Assembly (NCBI GenBank): GCA_965240325.2 | Contig: OZ251245.1 | Span: 1,116,001-1,180,000, forward strand | Reading direction: 5' to 3' | From: Rebecca billardiae RCC1528 | Lineage: Eukaryota; Haptophyta | DNA length: 64,000 nt | In this document: positions 38,606 to 49,815 of the stretch, piece after piece | Numbering within the stretch: the first letter of the stretch is position 1 | How the letters are laid out: the number at the start of each line of letters is the position of its first letter | The notes under the pieces: model-generated | Seen by the model: the letters and a program-made list of their open reading frames with translations, nothing else | Database searches by the model: none | What the model was told of the DNA's origin: nothing | Made by a program: the position numbers and the translations under genes

Positions 38606-39559
38606 TCACCGCCCCGCACTCGCGAGCGCGCTCTGGTTGGTCAGCTGCGCGCGCATAGCATTGTGCCGCGCTCTTCTCTCAGCTGGTACACCGCCAGACG
38701 CGGCCGCTCCGCCGCCGCTGCCGCGTGCCTCCGCCTCGTGCCGCGTGCTGGGGCGCCGCTGAAAGTCAGGCGTGATCGGTTGCACGGGCGTGAGCACGAC
38801 AACGCCGCGGACGATCGTGTCGCTCTCGATCTCGCCGGTGCCCAGCTCGCGCGAGCGCCGGTCAAGATCCATGCGCGCGTATCGCTTGAAATCAGACTCG
38901 CCCCCCCATCGTCCACCACTGCCCGTCCGCCTCCTTCTGCCGCTTGCTGCTTGTCTCGGGCTCGTGAGTCGCCCTCGTCGCGACTTGCAGTGTCGAGCGC
39001 GTAAGGATCACAAAGTACTCGTCCAGACAGAGAGGCCTGAGCATATCGACGACGAGATGGAAAAGCATCCGCTCCATCGTGTTGTGCGTCCTCGACATGT
39101 TCACCTTGATCTGATTGCAGAGGTCCGGAGACGGCGCAACGTGCAGAGAGGCTTGCACCGACCGTGGTGCACTGACGAGGTCGTGTCAGACACCGTGTGC
39201 ACGATCTCCAGGTCACGCGCGACCGCAAAGAGGTGCTCGGCATCGCGGTCGCCAAGATTACCTCCCAGCTGTTCGTCCGAGACGTCGGTGTCGAACACGA
39301 TGGGCACGTCCAACGCGACCCGCGCCCGCACCACCATAGTGGGCAAAAGGCCAATAAAAGTACCCGGACTCCCAGTAGAAATGGTGAAAATCGGGCTCTG
39401 GCGCCGTGTAAAAACAAGCGATCGCGGCAAACGGTGCGGATTCGCGCTCAGCTCGCCAACCCGAGTCCAGCAAGCCTTCGACCGCCTCCGTGCGACCTCG
39501 CGAAGGTCGTTTTCATTTTCGGTACGCCCGGTTTCTATGACCGGACTGGCAGGGGTCAA
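38606..39559 (-). pseudogene. Eroded gene, function unknown
   Basis: Minus-strand protein-like pieces in shifting frames: VALDVPIVFDTDVSDEQLGG and HLFAVARDLEIVHTVSDTTS (39330-39180), LCNQIKVNMSRTHNTMERML then FHLVVDMLRPLCLDEYFVIL (39120-39010), SDFKRYARMDLDRRSRELGT then EIESDTIVRGVVVLTPVQPI (38900-38780). Two or more frame changes separate them and no start is evident. The composition and hydrophobic pattern look like real coding sequence. The family is not recognised. Confidence 0.3.
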
Positions 39560-39646
39560 CCGAAGCCGGAGCCGCGCAACTTTCGTTTATTCCGATATGA
39601 AAGTAATCTGACGACGCGAGGGTACGGGCGAGCTCCTAGCCTGGCA

Positions 39647-39674
39647 GGCTAGGTGTGCGGGCGCACACCTAGCC
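39647..39674. repeat. Perfect 13-bp hairpin, 2-nt loop
   Basis: GGCTAGGTGTGCG and CGCACACCTAGCC are exact reverse complements separated by GG. A further GGC/GCC pairing is partly available outside. Confidence 0.65.
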
Positions 39675-40660
39675 CGCCCAGTGCCGGCGACACCTGGCCT
39701 GGGACGATTTCGCTCGAGTGCACTCCGCGACTGCAGTCATGTTGAAGCCCGCCCCCCGCCCCCGATGTCCTTCGTCATAATCTGTATATAGAGTGTAGGG
39801 CGTATAGGTGATGCACCGCGTGCTGGCGACTGATAAGGGCGCTCGGCTGCTGATGATCGATGGGCTGCAGGGGGGGTGCAACCTGCTCAAGCTCTAGGCT
39901 GGCAGGCTGCAGCCGCAGGGTGTGTGTGTGTGTGTGCAGGCACCCTGACTTCAGCAGGCCCATGGTTGATGGGTGCTTTAGCGCAGGCGCGCGCCGCGGG
40001 CCCTGAGCCCCGGGGCTCGGAGTCCGCGAGCGACTACAGCGTGTAGCAAGTGGTACCAGAACTCTGGAGAGCGCGCCTGCGGCGCAGTGGCTGACCTTCA
40101 TATCGTCATAGTAGTCTTCATCACGTATCCACCACCTCACGAATTGCGCCTGTCTTAGCGCCTCGCTTTCAGCGGAGCGGCTCTCCGTACTCGCGGCGCT
40201 TACCGACACCGTGCGGTAGTAGGCTTGCAGCCAGCAGCGTTGATGTGATTGACGACGAGAGCTGCTACTTGGCGCGGTGCAGAAATATTGGCGGCATGCG
40301 ACATGAGCACACGTGCGCAGAAGCAATTGCCGGCGTGAGCGTGGTCGGCGCCGGCGGCTGCCCTGCCCCCTGGGTCACGGCTCATTCAGACGCTGCATCG
40401 GCCGACCTTGCGCCAGCATCAACCTGCACCGCTCCCGGCGCGCGCTCCGGGGTGCACGCGACGCCGCACGTGACACCTGGCGCAGCGGCTGACTCGACGC
40501 ATGGGTCAAGTCAGCCGCTGCACGTGTGGGTCGAATCAACTGCACGTCTTGGAGGTGAATGAAGTGCGGCGATAGTGCTCGCCGCCATCGTTGACGCAAG
40601 GGCTTGGTTCAGTTTCAAAGTTGGTTGACGAGACCCAGTGGGATCATGGGATGCAAGTAC

Positions 40661-40710
40661 AATACAGTTTACTAAGAATAAGAGACGCACACAGCTCAGG
40701 CAGGCGAGAT
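40661..40710. repeat. Dispersed repeat, copy 2
   Basis: Same motif as 36652-36712 (ACAGTTTACTAA, then AAGAGACGCACACAGCTCAG and GCAGGCGAGAT), in the same orientation. It ends about 120 bp upstream of the ATG at 40831. Confidence 0.6.
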
Positions 40711-40830
40711 AACAGAACGAGCTTCGCCGGCATCGTTTCCACTTTCCATGCGCAGCGCGCCGCGCGCTGCCTGAGTCTTGCGGCCGCCAACCCTCGGCCG
40801 CGGTGCGCGAACGACGCCCGCCGCGGCGCC

Positions 40831-41098
40831 ATGGACCCATTCGACGTGCGCACGGCCTCCTCGCGCGCGCACAGCGCCCTCGGCCTCTCCCCGAGCTGGA
40901 GCCCGATCCAGCGGCTGCCCTCGCGCTCGTGGTACCGCGGGATGGAGGCAGGGGGCACGCGCCCGCCCCCGCACGCGCCCATCGCGATGAGCGCGCTCGT
41001 CGCGCCGCCGGGCGCGCTCTCGCCGCTCTACGGCCGCATCGTTGACGCGCGCGGCGTGCCCGGCCGCGTGCCCGCCAAGCCCGACGCCTCGGCCAGCG
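40831..41098 (+). CDS. N-terminal part of a protein interrupted by the assembly gap
   Basis: The ATG at 40831 (MDPFDVRTASSRAHSALGLS) begins a GC-rich coding stretch that is still open when the N run starts. About 89 residues are visible (SPSWSPIQRLPSRSWYRGME, then ALSPLYGRIVDARGVPGRVP). The family is not recognised. The C-terminus lies in the gap or is lost. The next gene downstream has its own upstream region and start, so I do not join them. Confidence 0.55.
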
Positions 41099-41198
41099 NN
41101 NNNNNNNNNNNNNNNNNNNNNNNNNNNNNNNNNNNNNNNNNNNNNNNNNNNNNNNNNNNNNNNNNNNNNNNNNNNNNNNNNNNNNNNNNNNNNNNNNN
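41099..41198. other. Assembly gap (100 N)
   Basis: Exactly 100 N, the usual placeholder for a gap of unknown length between contigs. Distances, frames and gene joins across it are not meaningful. Confidence 0.97.
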
Positions 41199-41397
41199 AA
41201 CAAGCCATTCGTGCGCTGCTCACCAATTCGTCGACCCCAAGGCCAGCAAAGGCGCAAAGCAGGCAAAAGTCCGCGCCAATAATAACTTATTCGAGCGGCC
41301 ATCGCCGTCGTCGCCGGCCAGAGTGCTGCGCGCACTCAGCAGTCAGCACGTCCGGCAGCCTGCCGGCAACCGCCGCGGCCGCCACACCTCGGCGCGG

Positions 41398-41925
41398 ATG
41401 GGGGCGAAGGAGGAGATCGCGCAGCGCCTCGCCGGGGTCGACATCGCGTCGCTGACGCCAGCCGAGGTCAACGAGATCGCCCAGCTCGTCGCGCGCGCCA
41501 CGGGCCAGCCCAAGCCAGCGCAGTTTGGCGCGTCGCGGCACATGGTGCAGAACTTTGTCTCCGACCACGCCGAGCTCATGGGGCAGGCGCGGCCGTCGGC
41601 GGCGGGCGCGCGAGCGGCAGGCGCGCACGGAGGCCCCGCTCAACCGGGCGCTGGTGGCCACGCCGACGCCGACTTGCTGCCCGACGCGTCCGAGCTCACC
41701 AGCCCCGACGCCATCGTGGGCGCGATCGCTCAGTTTGACGGCGCGCTGCCGCCGGCCGCGGTGAGCACGCTCTCGCAGGCCATCGCGAGGCTCGCGGGCA
41801 CGCGCCCGCCGGGGCCGCTCGCACAGAGGCGCGTGTACGTGGACGACTTCTACCACGCGCGCGGCGGCGCCGACAGCCCCGCCGCCAGGGCGGGGCGCGC
41901 GAGGCACGCCGACATGCGGGCGCGC

Positions 41926-41956
<31 letters not shown>

Positions 41957-42900
41957 ACCTGCCGGCCGACGACGTCGGCAGCAATGCGGGCGGCGGCCAG
42001 CTGGTGCCCTACACGCCCGATGCCGCGCACGGCGCGCCGCCGCCCCACGTGGACGGCCTCGCGCCGCGCACGCAGGACGACCTCTTCGCCGCGTGCCACC
42101 GCGCGGTGACGGCGGGTCGCGGCAGGCTGCCGTCGCCGTCCGAGGCTCGACAGCTGGCGAGTGCGGTCTTCGAGCTGACGGGCATGCCCATCGGCAGCGA
42201 CCCCGCGCAGTACGTCGCGGACTGGTACAACTGGATGCGCTGGCAGACCGCCACGCCGCTCGAGCCGAGGTGCCAGACGGCGCGCACGCGGCTGGGCGCG
42301 CGCCGCAGCACGCCGGCCGCGCAGCGCGCGGACGGGCTCGCCGCTCAGCAGGCGCTGATGGCGGCGCAGCTGCAGCAGACGGTGCAGCAGCAGGCGCTGA
42401 TGCAGCAGGCGGCGTCGGCGGCGGCGCAGCAGGCCGTGCTGCACATGCAGCAGCAGCAGCAGCAGGCGCAGCAGCAGCACGACGCCGCGCGGCTGTGGGC
42501 GGCGCACACGCTCGGCTTGGGCGCGCCCAGCGCGTACGCAGCCGCACCGGACGCGTCGCAGCAGCAAGCGGCGATGATGCAGCAGCTGGGCGAGGCGCAG
42601 CACGCGCAGCAGCTGCGCATGGCAGCGCTCGTCTCGGCGGGGTACGCGCCCGGCGGCGCCGCGCAGCACGCGCCCGGCGCGTACCTGCCGCCCGGCGCCG
42701 GGTACGCGCCCAGCTCGGCCGCTCCGCCCGAGGGCGCCGCACCGGACTACTACCTGCGGTACGGCCACGCCGCGGGCGCCGCCCCCGCCGGCCCCGGATA
42801 CCCCACGACGGCCGGCGGCCACGCTGGCGCCGCACACGCCACGCCACCGCAGGTGCCCGCGGACATGGCCTCGGCAGGGCTCGCCACGCGCTTCAGATGA
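41398..42900 (+). CDS. Gln/Ala-rich protein of unknown function
   Basis: 500 residues from the ATG at 41398 (MGAKEEIAQRLAGVDIASLT) to TGA. The preceding 200 bp are of lower GC and look like 5' UTR or promoter. The N-terminal ~50 residues form a small helical unit (PAEVNEIAQLVARATGQPKP). A second similar-looking unit is near 42070-42240 (DDLFAACHRAVTAGRGRLPS, then EARQLASAVFELTGMPIG and YVADWYNWMRWQT). Residues ~310-410 are Gln-rich with runs of Gln (42340-42490), and the C-terminus is Gly/Ala/Tyr/Pro low complexity (PPGAGYAPSS). This composition is typical of transcription co-regulators or RNA-granule proteins; no domain confirms that. Confidence 0.65.
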
Positions 42901-43354
42901 GGCAGACTGTGCCGATCGGGCCCGTTGGTCCCGAGCCGAGTTGGCCATTGGCCCACCGGAGCTGGCCGCCGCGGCGCCGCCGACTGCGCTGCCACCGTTG
43001 CGGCCGTCGGGCCGTGCGGCCGCATGCGGGTGCCGGGTCACGCAGCACAGCGTGCTCGCGTCCACGACAGGCTGCTGCGCCGGAGACAAAGTTGTAGAGT
43101 GGCAGTGCCAGCACTCCCGTGGCAGTGGGCCTGGGTCGCGGCCGCGCGCCGCCCTGGCCAGGCTTTGTGAGTGGCTGTGACGAATCTCTAATCAGTTATC
43201 AGGCGCAGTCCACTTGCAAGCACCAATCAGAACCGAGCTCGGCATCGATCCAGTATTGCCGCCTCGTCGGCCGGCCGCAACCCAGTACAACCCTTTGCCC
43301 ACCTTCCCGCTGCCCACCTCGGCCACGCACTCCCCCCGCGGGGCCGCTCGCACC
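42901..43354. other. Intergenic DNA
   Basis: 3' flank of the Gln-rich gene and 5' flank of the next gene. Nothing recognisable beyond moderate GC and a pyrimidine-rich stretch (43300-43335) before the next ATG. Confidence 0.45.
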
Positions 43355-44500
43355 ATGTCGGCGCCCCAGAGCGAGGGCCAGATCAGCACGCAGAGCGCGA
43401 TGGCCAGCATCGGCCTGACCGGGCGGCTCCAGAGGCAAGGCTCGCAGAAGCGGCGCAAGTCGTCGATCCGCAAGAAGATCAAGCACTCGGCGCTGCTGCT
43501 GGACGACGCACTCGCGTTCGGCGCGCGGCCCGCGCAGGAGAAGGAGGAGCCGGCGCAGTCGAGCCCCCTGCCTGGGATTGCACGTGCGGACGACCCGTCC
43601 GTGCTCGCCGACAAGATCGTCGCCGATGACACCACTGACAACAACGCCGACGACGGCAGCCAGGGGGACGAGCACACGCCGGCCAAGGCGGCGGACGGCG
43701 GACAGCAGGTGGCCTCCCTGGACGCCTCGATTGGGCGTTCGGTGCGCATCGTCGACGAGGACCCGCCCGCCGCCGACACGGGCGCGCCCCAGCCGCGCCG
43801 TCGCGCGGGCTCGCTCGCCGTCGCGGGCACGTCGCACCGCGCGCCGATCAAGCGATCCTCCTCCGTTCCTCGCGACATCATCTCGGCCACGATGAGCACG
43901 GGCGCGCAGTGGCGCGCGGACTTCCTCGCGCTGCGCCGCACGGAGCCGCCCAAGCCCACCGTGCCGCGCGAGCGCCGCCCGATCGACCGCAACGCGCCCG
44001 TGCCGCGCGTCTCCAGCCGCCGGCTCTCGTCGGCGTCCGAGGCGGGAGCGGCCGCGTCTGACGCCGCGCCGCCTCCGACCGAGCAGCCGCGGCGGGTGTC
44101 GGTCAAGCCACCCGACGCGGCGCCGCGCCCGCCTGCCGTCGGCGGCGCGGCTGGCTCGACGGACGCCTCCTTCAAGAGCGGCGCACCAACCACGCTCGCG
44201 CCGCTAGGCAGCGAGCGGCCCGCGCTGCCGCCGTGGCGGCCGGGCGGCCGGCGGCTCTCAGACCCCGTCGGGGCGCAGCTGCCGGCGCCGGCGCGGCGCG
44301 CGTCGCTGCAGCCGCTGCAGCACAGGCGGCGCAGTGGCTCCGTGCCCAAGGACCGCGCGCCGGCGGCGCGCGAGGGCGCGCGGCCCAAGGGCCAGCTCCG
44401 TCCGCTCGAGCAGGGCGACGCGGCCGGCGCCCGCGCCGAGGGTGACTCGGCCAGCGCGCAGCCTGCGTTTGCCTCGGTGGCCCCGCGCGCCGGCGCGTGA
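43355..44500 (+). CDS. Basic Ser/Arg-rich protein with seven RRxS phosphosites
   Basis: 381 residues from the ATG at 43355 (MSAPQSEGQISTQSAMASIG; good context caccATGTCG). It has no globular domain and is largely disordered. The striking feature is seven R-R-x-S or R-R-R-x-x-S motifs, the consensus of PKA/AGC-type basophilic kinases: RRKS (33-36), RRRAGS (148-153), RRLS (222-225), RRVS (246-249), RRLS (299-302), RRAS (314-317), RRRSGS (324-329), plus KRSSS. A short acidic region lies at 78-110 (DDTTDNNADDGSQGDE). It is likely a heavily phosphorylated scaffold or regulator; localisation is unknown. The family is not recognised. Confidence 0.68.
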   Translation: MSAPQSEGQISTQSAMASIGLTGRLQRQGSQKRRKSSIRKKIKHSALLLDDALAFGARPAQEKEEPAQSSPLPGIARADDPSVLADKIVADDTTDNNADDGSQGDEHTPAKAADGGQQVASLDASIGRSVRIVDEDPPAADTGAPQPRRRAGSLAVAGTSHRAPIKRSSSVPRDIISATMSTGAQWRADFLALRRTEPPKPTVPRERRPIDRNAPVPRVSSRRLSSASEAGAAASDAAPPPTEQPRRVSVKPPDAAPRPPAVGGAAGSTDASFKSGAPTTLAPLGSERPALPPWRPGGRRLSDPVGAQLPAPARRASLQPLQHRRRSGSVPKDRAPAAREGARPKGQLRPLEQGDAAGARAEGDSASAQPAFASVAPRAGA

Positions 44501-45227
44501 GCACGCGCCGAGAGCGCTCGCAAGCTCGAACGGCCTGGCCCGGGCAGCCGCACCTGGGCAGGGTCGCGAGATCGTACCTCGAGATTCGGCCGAGATCGAC
44601 ACTCGGTGCCTCGTGAGGCGTGGGGCGCACAGCGCGCGCTCCAACCGGTATATGTGCCCATCCTGCACGCATGTTCGTGTCGCGCACGCCCACGCGCTAC
44701 GTGCAGCCGTCTGCCACGGACCAGGGGCTGCTGCAGCGCGATGGCGCACACGAGGTGTCGCCTTCGCTCGCACCCGCGCTGCTTCCCCGCGCGGCCTCCC
44801 TCAAGTCGCTGAGCCCCCCGCTGAGCGGTGATGTCTGCTGACCACAAGCAAAGCGTCGCGGTCACCGGCAGCAAGTGACTGACAAGTCACTCTTCGCAGT
44901 CGGACCAGCGCCGAGGCCTTCATCAACGTCGCGATCACGCGGAGTGCTGGCGCGCTGCCCCTGAGGCCGCGAGGTGCCGGTCGGCGGCTCACGAGTCGCG
45001 GGACTGGCGGCGAGTCAGTCACTGCTGAGCATGCAACTTGAAATCCGATCAACGGGTCTGACTAGATCACTATAGATCCGCGATATCAACTAGGCTTCAG
45101 ACTCAGACTGTCAGACTCAGAGTAGTCTCGGTAGTCAGACTGATGAGTGATGGTCCTAACTTTACTACTGCACGCTCAGATGCCGTATTGGCAGCCGTCT
45201 AGTGAGTAGTGCCGTGGCCCGTAATCC
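44501..45227. other. Intergenic DNA between convergent genes
   Basis: No gene. 45060-45150 is low-GC and contains repeated CAGACT units (CTTCAGACTCAGACTGTCAG), the probable 3' flank of the histidine kinase gene. Confidence 0.45.
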
Positions 45228-48200
45228 TCAGCAGTCCGCTTGGGGCGCATCAGCCGCTGGCCACGCCTTCGGAGTGGCCGCCACCGCAGGCGGCGCCGCC
45301 GGGTGGCGCGCCGAGGCCGCCTGCGCAGCCGCGGCTGCGACTGCGGGCGGCAACGTGTGCCCTGACGCGGCCTGTGCCTTCAGCGCCAGTCCGGTCTGCA
45401 GCGTCTTGATCTGCTCGATGATCTCGAGCGTGCCCTGCGAGTCCTTGCCCAGGCACATGTTGAGGCCCGCCGCCTCGAACTCGCGCACCTCGGGCGCGCC
45501 AGGCGGGTCGCCCGTCAGCCCGATGATCAGGCCGCGGTACCCGCTGCGCCGCAGCTCGCGAGTCGCGGCCGTGCCGTTGACACCGGGCATCTGTGCACGC
45601 GGCCCAGGGCGCGGCGCGGCGCGGCGGCGGTGAGCGGCGGCGCGGCCGGCGCGGCGCGGCCGAGCGCGGCGGGCGCGCGCGCACCTGGTTGTCCATCAGG
45701 ATGAGGTCGAAGGAGCCGCTCTCGCGCACCGCGTCGAGCGCCTGCTGCCCGTTCGCCACCTGCGTCACCTCCACGCCCATCTTCTTGAAGATGCGCAGGG
45801 CGATGCCTGGTGCAGACAGTGATGCGTCACACGTGCGCGCGCGCGCGGCGCGGGCGGCGCGGTCGCGGGCGAGCGCGCGCGGTGTGGCACGGGGGTGACG
45901 ACGGCGCGTGAGTGCGGCGGTCGCCCGCGCCTGCGCTGCGCCCCCGGGCGCCGCAGGGCTGGCCGGCCTCGCGCGGACGCGCGGCGACGGCGCGGCACGC
46001 ACTCTTGCGCAGGATGACGTCGTCTTCAGCGTGCAGCACGCGCACGGGGCGCGCCGCCACGCCCGCGCCGCCGGTGCCAGCATCGGCGGGCTCGTGCGCG
46101 GCCGTGGAGGCGGCGGCGTGCTCCGCGGCCCTCGGCGAGTCCAGCGTCATCGGCGAGTCCACGCCCATCCGCGTGTGCGCGCTGAGTATCGGCAGAGCCA
46201 TCCGCCCCGCCTTCGGCTCGTCCGCGCCGGGCGAGCCGAGGCTGATCGGATCGTGCGTGCGCGAGCGATACTTGCGTGTGGGCGAGGCCGCGGCCAGCTG
46301 GCGCAGCTGGGCAAGGCCCACCTTGGCGTGCTGCTCCGGCGGGCTCTCCGGGTCTCGGTGCGCGTGCTCGGGGTGCGCGCGGCACTTGAGCTGGATCTCG
46401 AAGAGCGTGCCCTGCGAGCGACGCCCGAGAGGCAAGCGGCACGAGCGCGTGCGCGGCCGAGCGGCGCGCGCGCGGTGGGGCGAGGGGGGCAGGGGCACAG
46501 GGGGCGCGCGTGAGAGGCTGCCAGAGCGGGCGCGCCTGCCTGCCGCCTCGCCTGCCGTGCGCGCGTCGCGGCGCACGGAGGCGCCCGCCGCCCGCCGGGC
46601 TGGACGGCGCGCGGCGCGCGTGCGCGCGGGGCGGGGGCGCACCTGCGAGGGCCCAGCGCTGCTGATGTGCAGCTTGGAGCCGTCGTGCTGCGCGAGGACC
46701 TGCCGCACGATGCTCAGCCCCAGCCCGGTGCCGCCGCTGCCCTGCAGCTGGCCCCTCCCCACCTGGCTGAACACGTCGCCTCGCTGCAGCGCGTGCTGCA
46801 GGCTGCTCAGCTCGGCGGGGGCGAGGCCGATGCCCGAGTCCTTCACGGAGAAGGTGACGTGCACCCACTGAGCGCCTTCGAACGAGCCGCGGCTCTTCTT
46901 GGAGCTGCCCCGTGAGGTCGAGCCCGCGCCGATCGCGCCGAACCTCGACGCCGACGAGCCCGAGTGCATGTCGACGCGGACGGTCTCGTCGTCGTCCGCG
47001 TCGGCAGCGGGTGCGGCGGCCACGCCGGCGAGCGCGGCGCGGAGCGAGACGACGCCGCCCGTGTCGGTGAACTTGATCGCGTTCGAGATCCCGTTGTTCA
47101 GGCACTGCTGCAGCCGGCGCACGTCGCCCACCAGCCGGAGGGCGCGGAGGTCCTCGGGCAGCTCCTCTGCGATCAGCCGGACGCCCTTCTTCTCCGCGAG
47201 CGAGCTGAACGTGGCGAGCCCGCCGCGCAGGAGCTGCGCGGGGGCGAAGGGCGCGCGGACGAGGACGAGGCGGCCCGCCTCGATCCGCTCGAAGTCGAGC
47301 ATGTCCGACACGATCCCCTCCATCAGGCTCGAGCAGCTGTCGAGCGAGCCGAGCGACTCGCGCACGGTCGCGTCCCCGAGGGGCGTGCCGGTGGGCATGT
47401 CTAGCAGCACGTGCGCGATGTGGTTGACGGACAGCAGCGGCGAGCGCAGGTCGTGCATCACCATGCGGATGAGGCGCGAGCGCGCGCTCTTCGCCACGCT
47501 CGTCGTGATCCGGCGCAGCTGCCGCTGCGCCGCCGCGCGCTCGGCCACCGCCGCGTCGATCATCCGGCGCAGGTCGAAGCGCAGCCGCTCCGAGCGCGCG
47601 CAGCGCACCTGGCCCATCTGCAGTGCGAGGACGAGCACGGCGAGCGCGAGCTTGTCGAAGAGCACGGGCAGGAGGTCCGCCTCGGCCGAGCCCGGCGGGA
47701 GCGCGCCGAGCACCGCCCCCGCGAGCGTCGCCGCCGCGCAGCACGCGAAGTGCGCCGGGTCGAGCGGCACGAACAGTGCGACCGCGCTGAGCAGCACGAT
47801 CGCCGTGAGGCGGCCCGGCACCGCGCCGAGCTCGTCGGCGGGGACGCCGAGCGTGGCGGCGAGGTAGGTCTTGGAGAGCACGGTGGGCAGCGCGATCGCA
47901 AGCACGCTCAGCATCGCCGTCGACGCGAGCTCGAGCGCGCGGAGCGGCACGCGGGCGCAGCGGTGCGCGCCGTAGAGGGCGAGGGCCCAAGCCGCCTGGT
48001 ACGCGCAGCCGGCCGAGCAGAGCCGGCCGTAGAGCGGGGAGCCGTCGGGGAGGAGCCACTCGGCGAGGCTCGCGGCTCCGAGCTCGACGCACGCCGCGAG
48101 CGCCAGCAGCGCCATGCGCGCGCCCAGCACCGGCCGCACCTCCTGCTGCCGGAAGCACAGCTCGAGCGCGGGCTCAGCAAACGTGTACCCCAGCCGCATC

Positions 48201-48508
48201 GGCGTGGGCGCAAATGCAAACTCGGGCTCGTCGGTCGCGCCCGTCTCGTCGTCGGTTGGTTGATCCTCCGCCGCGGGCGCCGCCGCGGCTGTTGCCGATT
48301 CCGTCGGCGGGCGGCGCCCCGCGTCCGCTGCGGGTGGCGGTCCGCGAGGCTCGGCATGCGCGTCGTCGCCATCGGGCGCGCTCGGCTGCGCGCCGCGCGC
48401 GCCAGGCTGCACGGCCGTGCGACCGGGGCCGGCCTCTAAGTCTGCGCACCCGTCGCCAAAGCTGCCGTGCTCCACTGCTCGCGGCATCGCCGGCGTGACG
48501 CGTTTCAT
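45228..48508 (-). CDS. Membrane hybrid histidine kinase with receiver domain, four exons
   Basis: A two-component sensor: ATP-dependent His autophosphorylation and transfer to its own receiver Asp. Start ATG 48508 (MKRVTPAMPRAVEHG). Exons are 48508-46643, 46411-46003, 45806-45685 and 45590-45228, joined by introns of 231, 196 and 94 nt with matching phases 0, 1 and 0 (e.g. CTCGCAG|GTGCGC, CTCGCAG|GGCACG). The spliced length is 919 residues. After a disordered N-terminus come about six membrane helices (MALLALAACVELGAASLAE to LPVLFDKLALAVLVLAL). HisKA has the H-box MVMHDLRSPLLSVNH (His near residue 352). The ATPase has the N-box CLNNGISNAIKFTDTGG, G1 VKDSGIGLAP and G2 GSGGTGLGLSIV. The receiver has VLHAEDDVILRKS, phospho-Asp in LILMDNQMPGVNG, Thr in IIGLTGD and Lys in CLGKDS. 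All key residues are present, so it should be active. No known sensor domain is visible in the membrane part. Confidence 0.92.
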
Positions 48509-49815
48509 CGGCGCCCTCTGGCTCCTGCGCGCGTCGATCGGCGAGAGAGGGGGTACTGTTCCAACGGGGGGGGTACACTGCGTTCGCGGCACTGACGACG
48601 ACGACGTGTCGTGTGAAAGTTGCGCGGGTGCAGCTGACGGACAGCGCGCCCGTTGGTCGCGCGGCTTTGCGGGCCAATAGATGATGATGAAAAGTGACCG
48701 GTGAACCGCCAAGTGTTCATTTTTCCATATGTTGTTCGATGGACCTACCGCCAACTACCCGCGCGGAGGACTGCTGCGTGGCCGGCTTTGGCCCAATCGC
48801 CGCCGCGGCGCGCTTTCGCGGACACCCTTGTTCGCACCATCTGTCGCCAAGGCGCGAACTCCCAAGCTGGAATGTGGATTAATACTGCGCAGGTCGTGGG
48901 CATCCATATCAAGGAATCAGTGATGATTGAGTACCACCCGTACCTGTGCCACCTCATCATATTGTGCAATAATTGGTGGATCTGCATTCATGAAAGCTCG
49001 CGGGTCATCAAGTCACCAAACGTCGTTATCAATATGATACACGCGTGATTTTGCTGGCTGTTTTCACTTTTCAGGGTTTGGAATCGCATCTTCGAGTATC
49101 CACCGCTCATCACCCAAGACAGTGTGCTCACAGGGGCGTTGCGCAGCAAACGCTCTCCAGTCTTTTCAGATCTGCGCTTTTCAAAAAGATATGTTCCGCG
49201 CTCTGTCCCACGGCAAAGCGCGGCGGATCGCGGATGGCGCCCTTGGCCGCGGCATGGGCAGGCGAGCCGCCGCTGCCCGCAGAAAACGTGCGTCAGAGGC
49301 AAGGAAGCGGGCAGATGGCGCGTCGCACGCGTCGTGGAACTTGGTTGCGACGCTCGCCAGCCTCAGCGCGCGCGGCAAAGCCACGTCCATGGGCGCCCAG
49401 CGTGCAGGCGGCACGGCCACGCCGCTCGGCCGCGGCGACCGATCTCGCACGCGTCCTTGCGGCGCGAAAGGGCATCCCAGCTGCGGTCATTCGCCTTGTG
49501 CGTCGGGAGACGTGTGCCAGCTAGCCAATGCGCACGCGCCGCGAGCTGCACGGCGTGCACACACGTCGCCCGCCGCGCGGCCGGGCGTGCGCCGAAAGCG
49601 GCACAGCGAGAGAGGGCCCCGATCCGAGTGCAGGTCTCGCCGGGGCCCTCCACAAGTCCAAGGATCCTGGGTCTTGGGTCCTTCGCGTTTGTCCAGCTGG
49701 CGCAACGCTCCGCAGCGCGCCACCGTGCTGCAGCGGGCGGCAAGCAGCCGGCCTCACCGTCAAGGGCCGCGGGGCCGAGCGGCGGCAGCCGCGTAGTTGC
49801 TGCTCGGCCACCCGA
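48509..49815. other. 1.3-kb intergenic region
   Basis: 48680-49130 is markedly lower in GC (TTGGTGGATCTGCATTC, TTATCAATATGATACACG), likely promoter and flank DNA for the kinase. 49200-49800 is GC-rich with open but featureless frames on both strands. No gene is supported. Confidence 0.45.

Larger units (their letters stand above)
39560..40830. other. Intergenic DNA with hairpin, TG microsatellite and dispersed repeats
   Basis: Contains the partner of the 33-bp repeat (39545-39577), a perfect 13-bp hairpin (39647-39674), a (TG)8 run (39921-39936), direct near-repeats of GCAGCGGCTGACTCGACGCA/GTCAGCCGCTGCACG around 40485-40525, and repeat copy 2 (40661-40710). No gene is seen. Confidence 0.5.

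Noticed and set aside
40591-42900. One 769-residue protein spanning the N run
   Set aside because: The frame crosses a placeholder gap of unknown size, and 41199-41397 is non-coding in character.
46412-46642. Arg/Pro-rich insertion inside the histidine kinase
   Set aside because: Bounded by exact GT-AG sites in phase 0 and absent from the kinase fold, so treated as a retained-looking intron.
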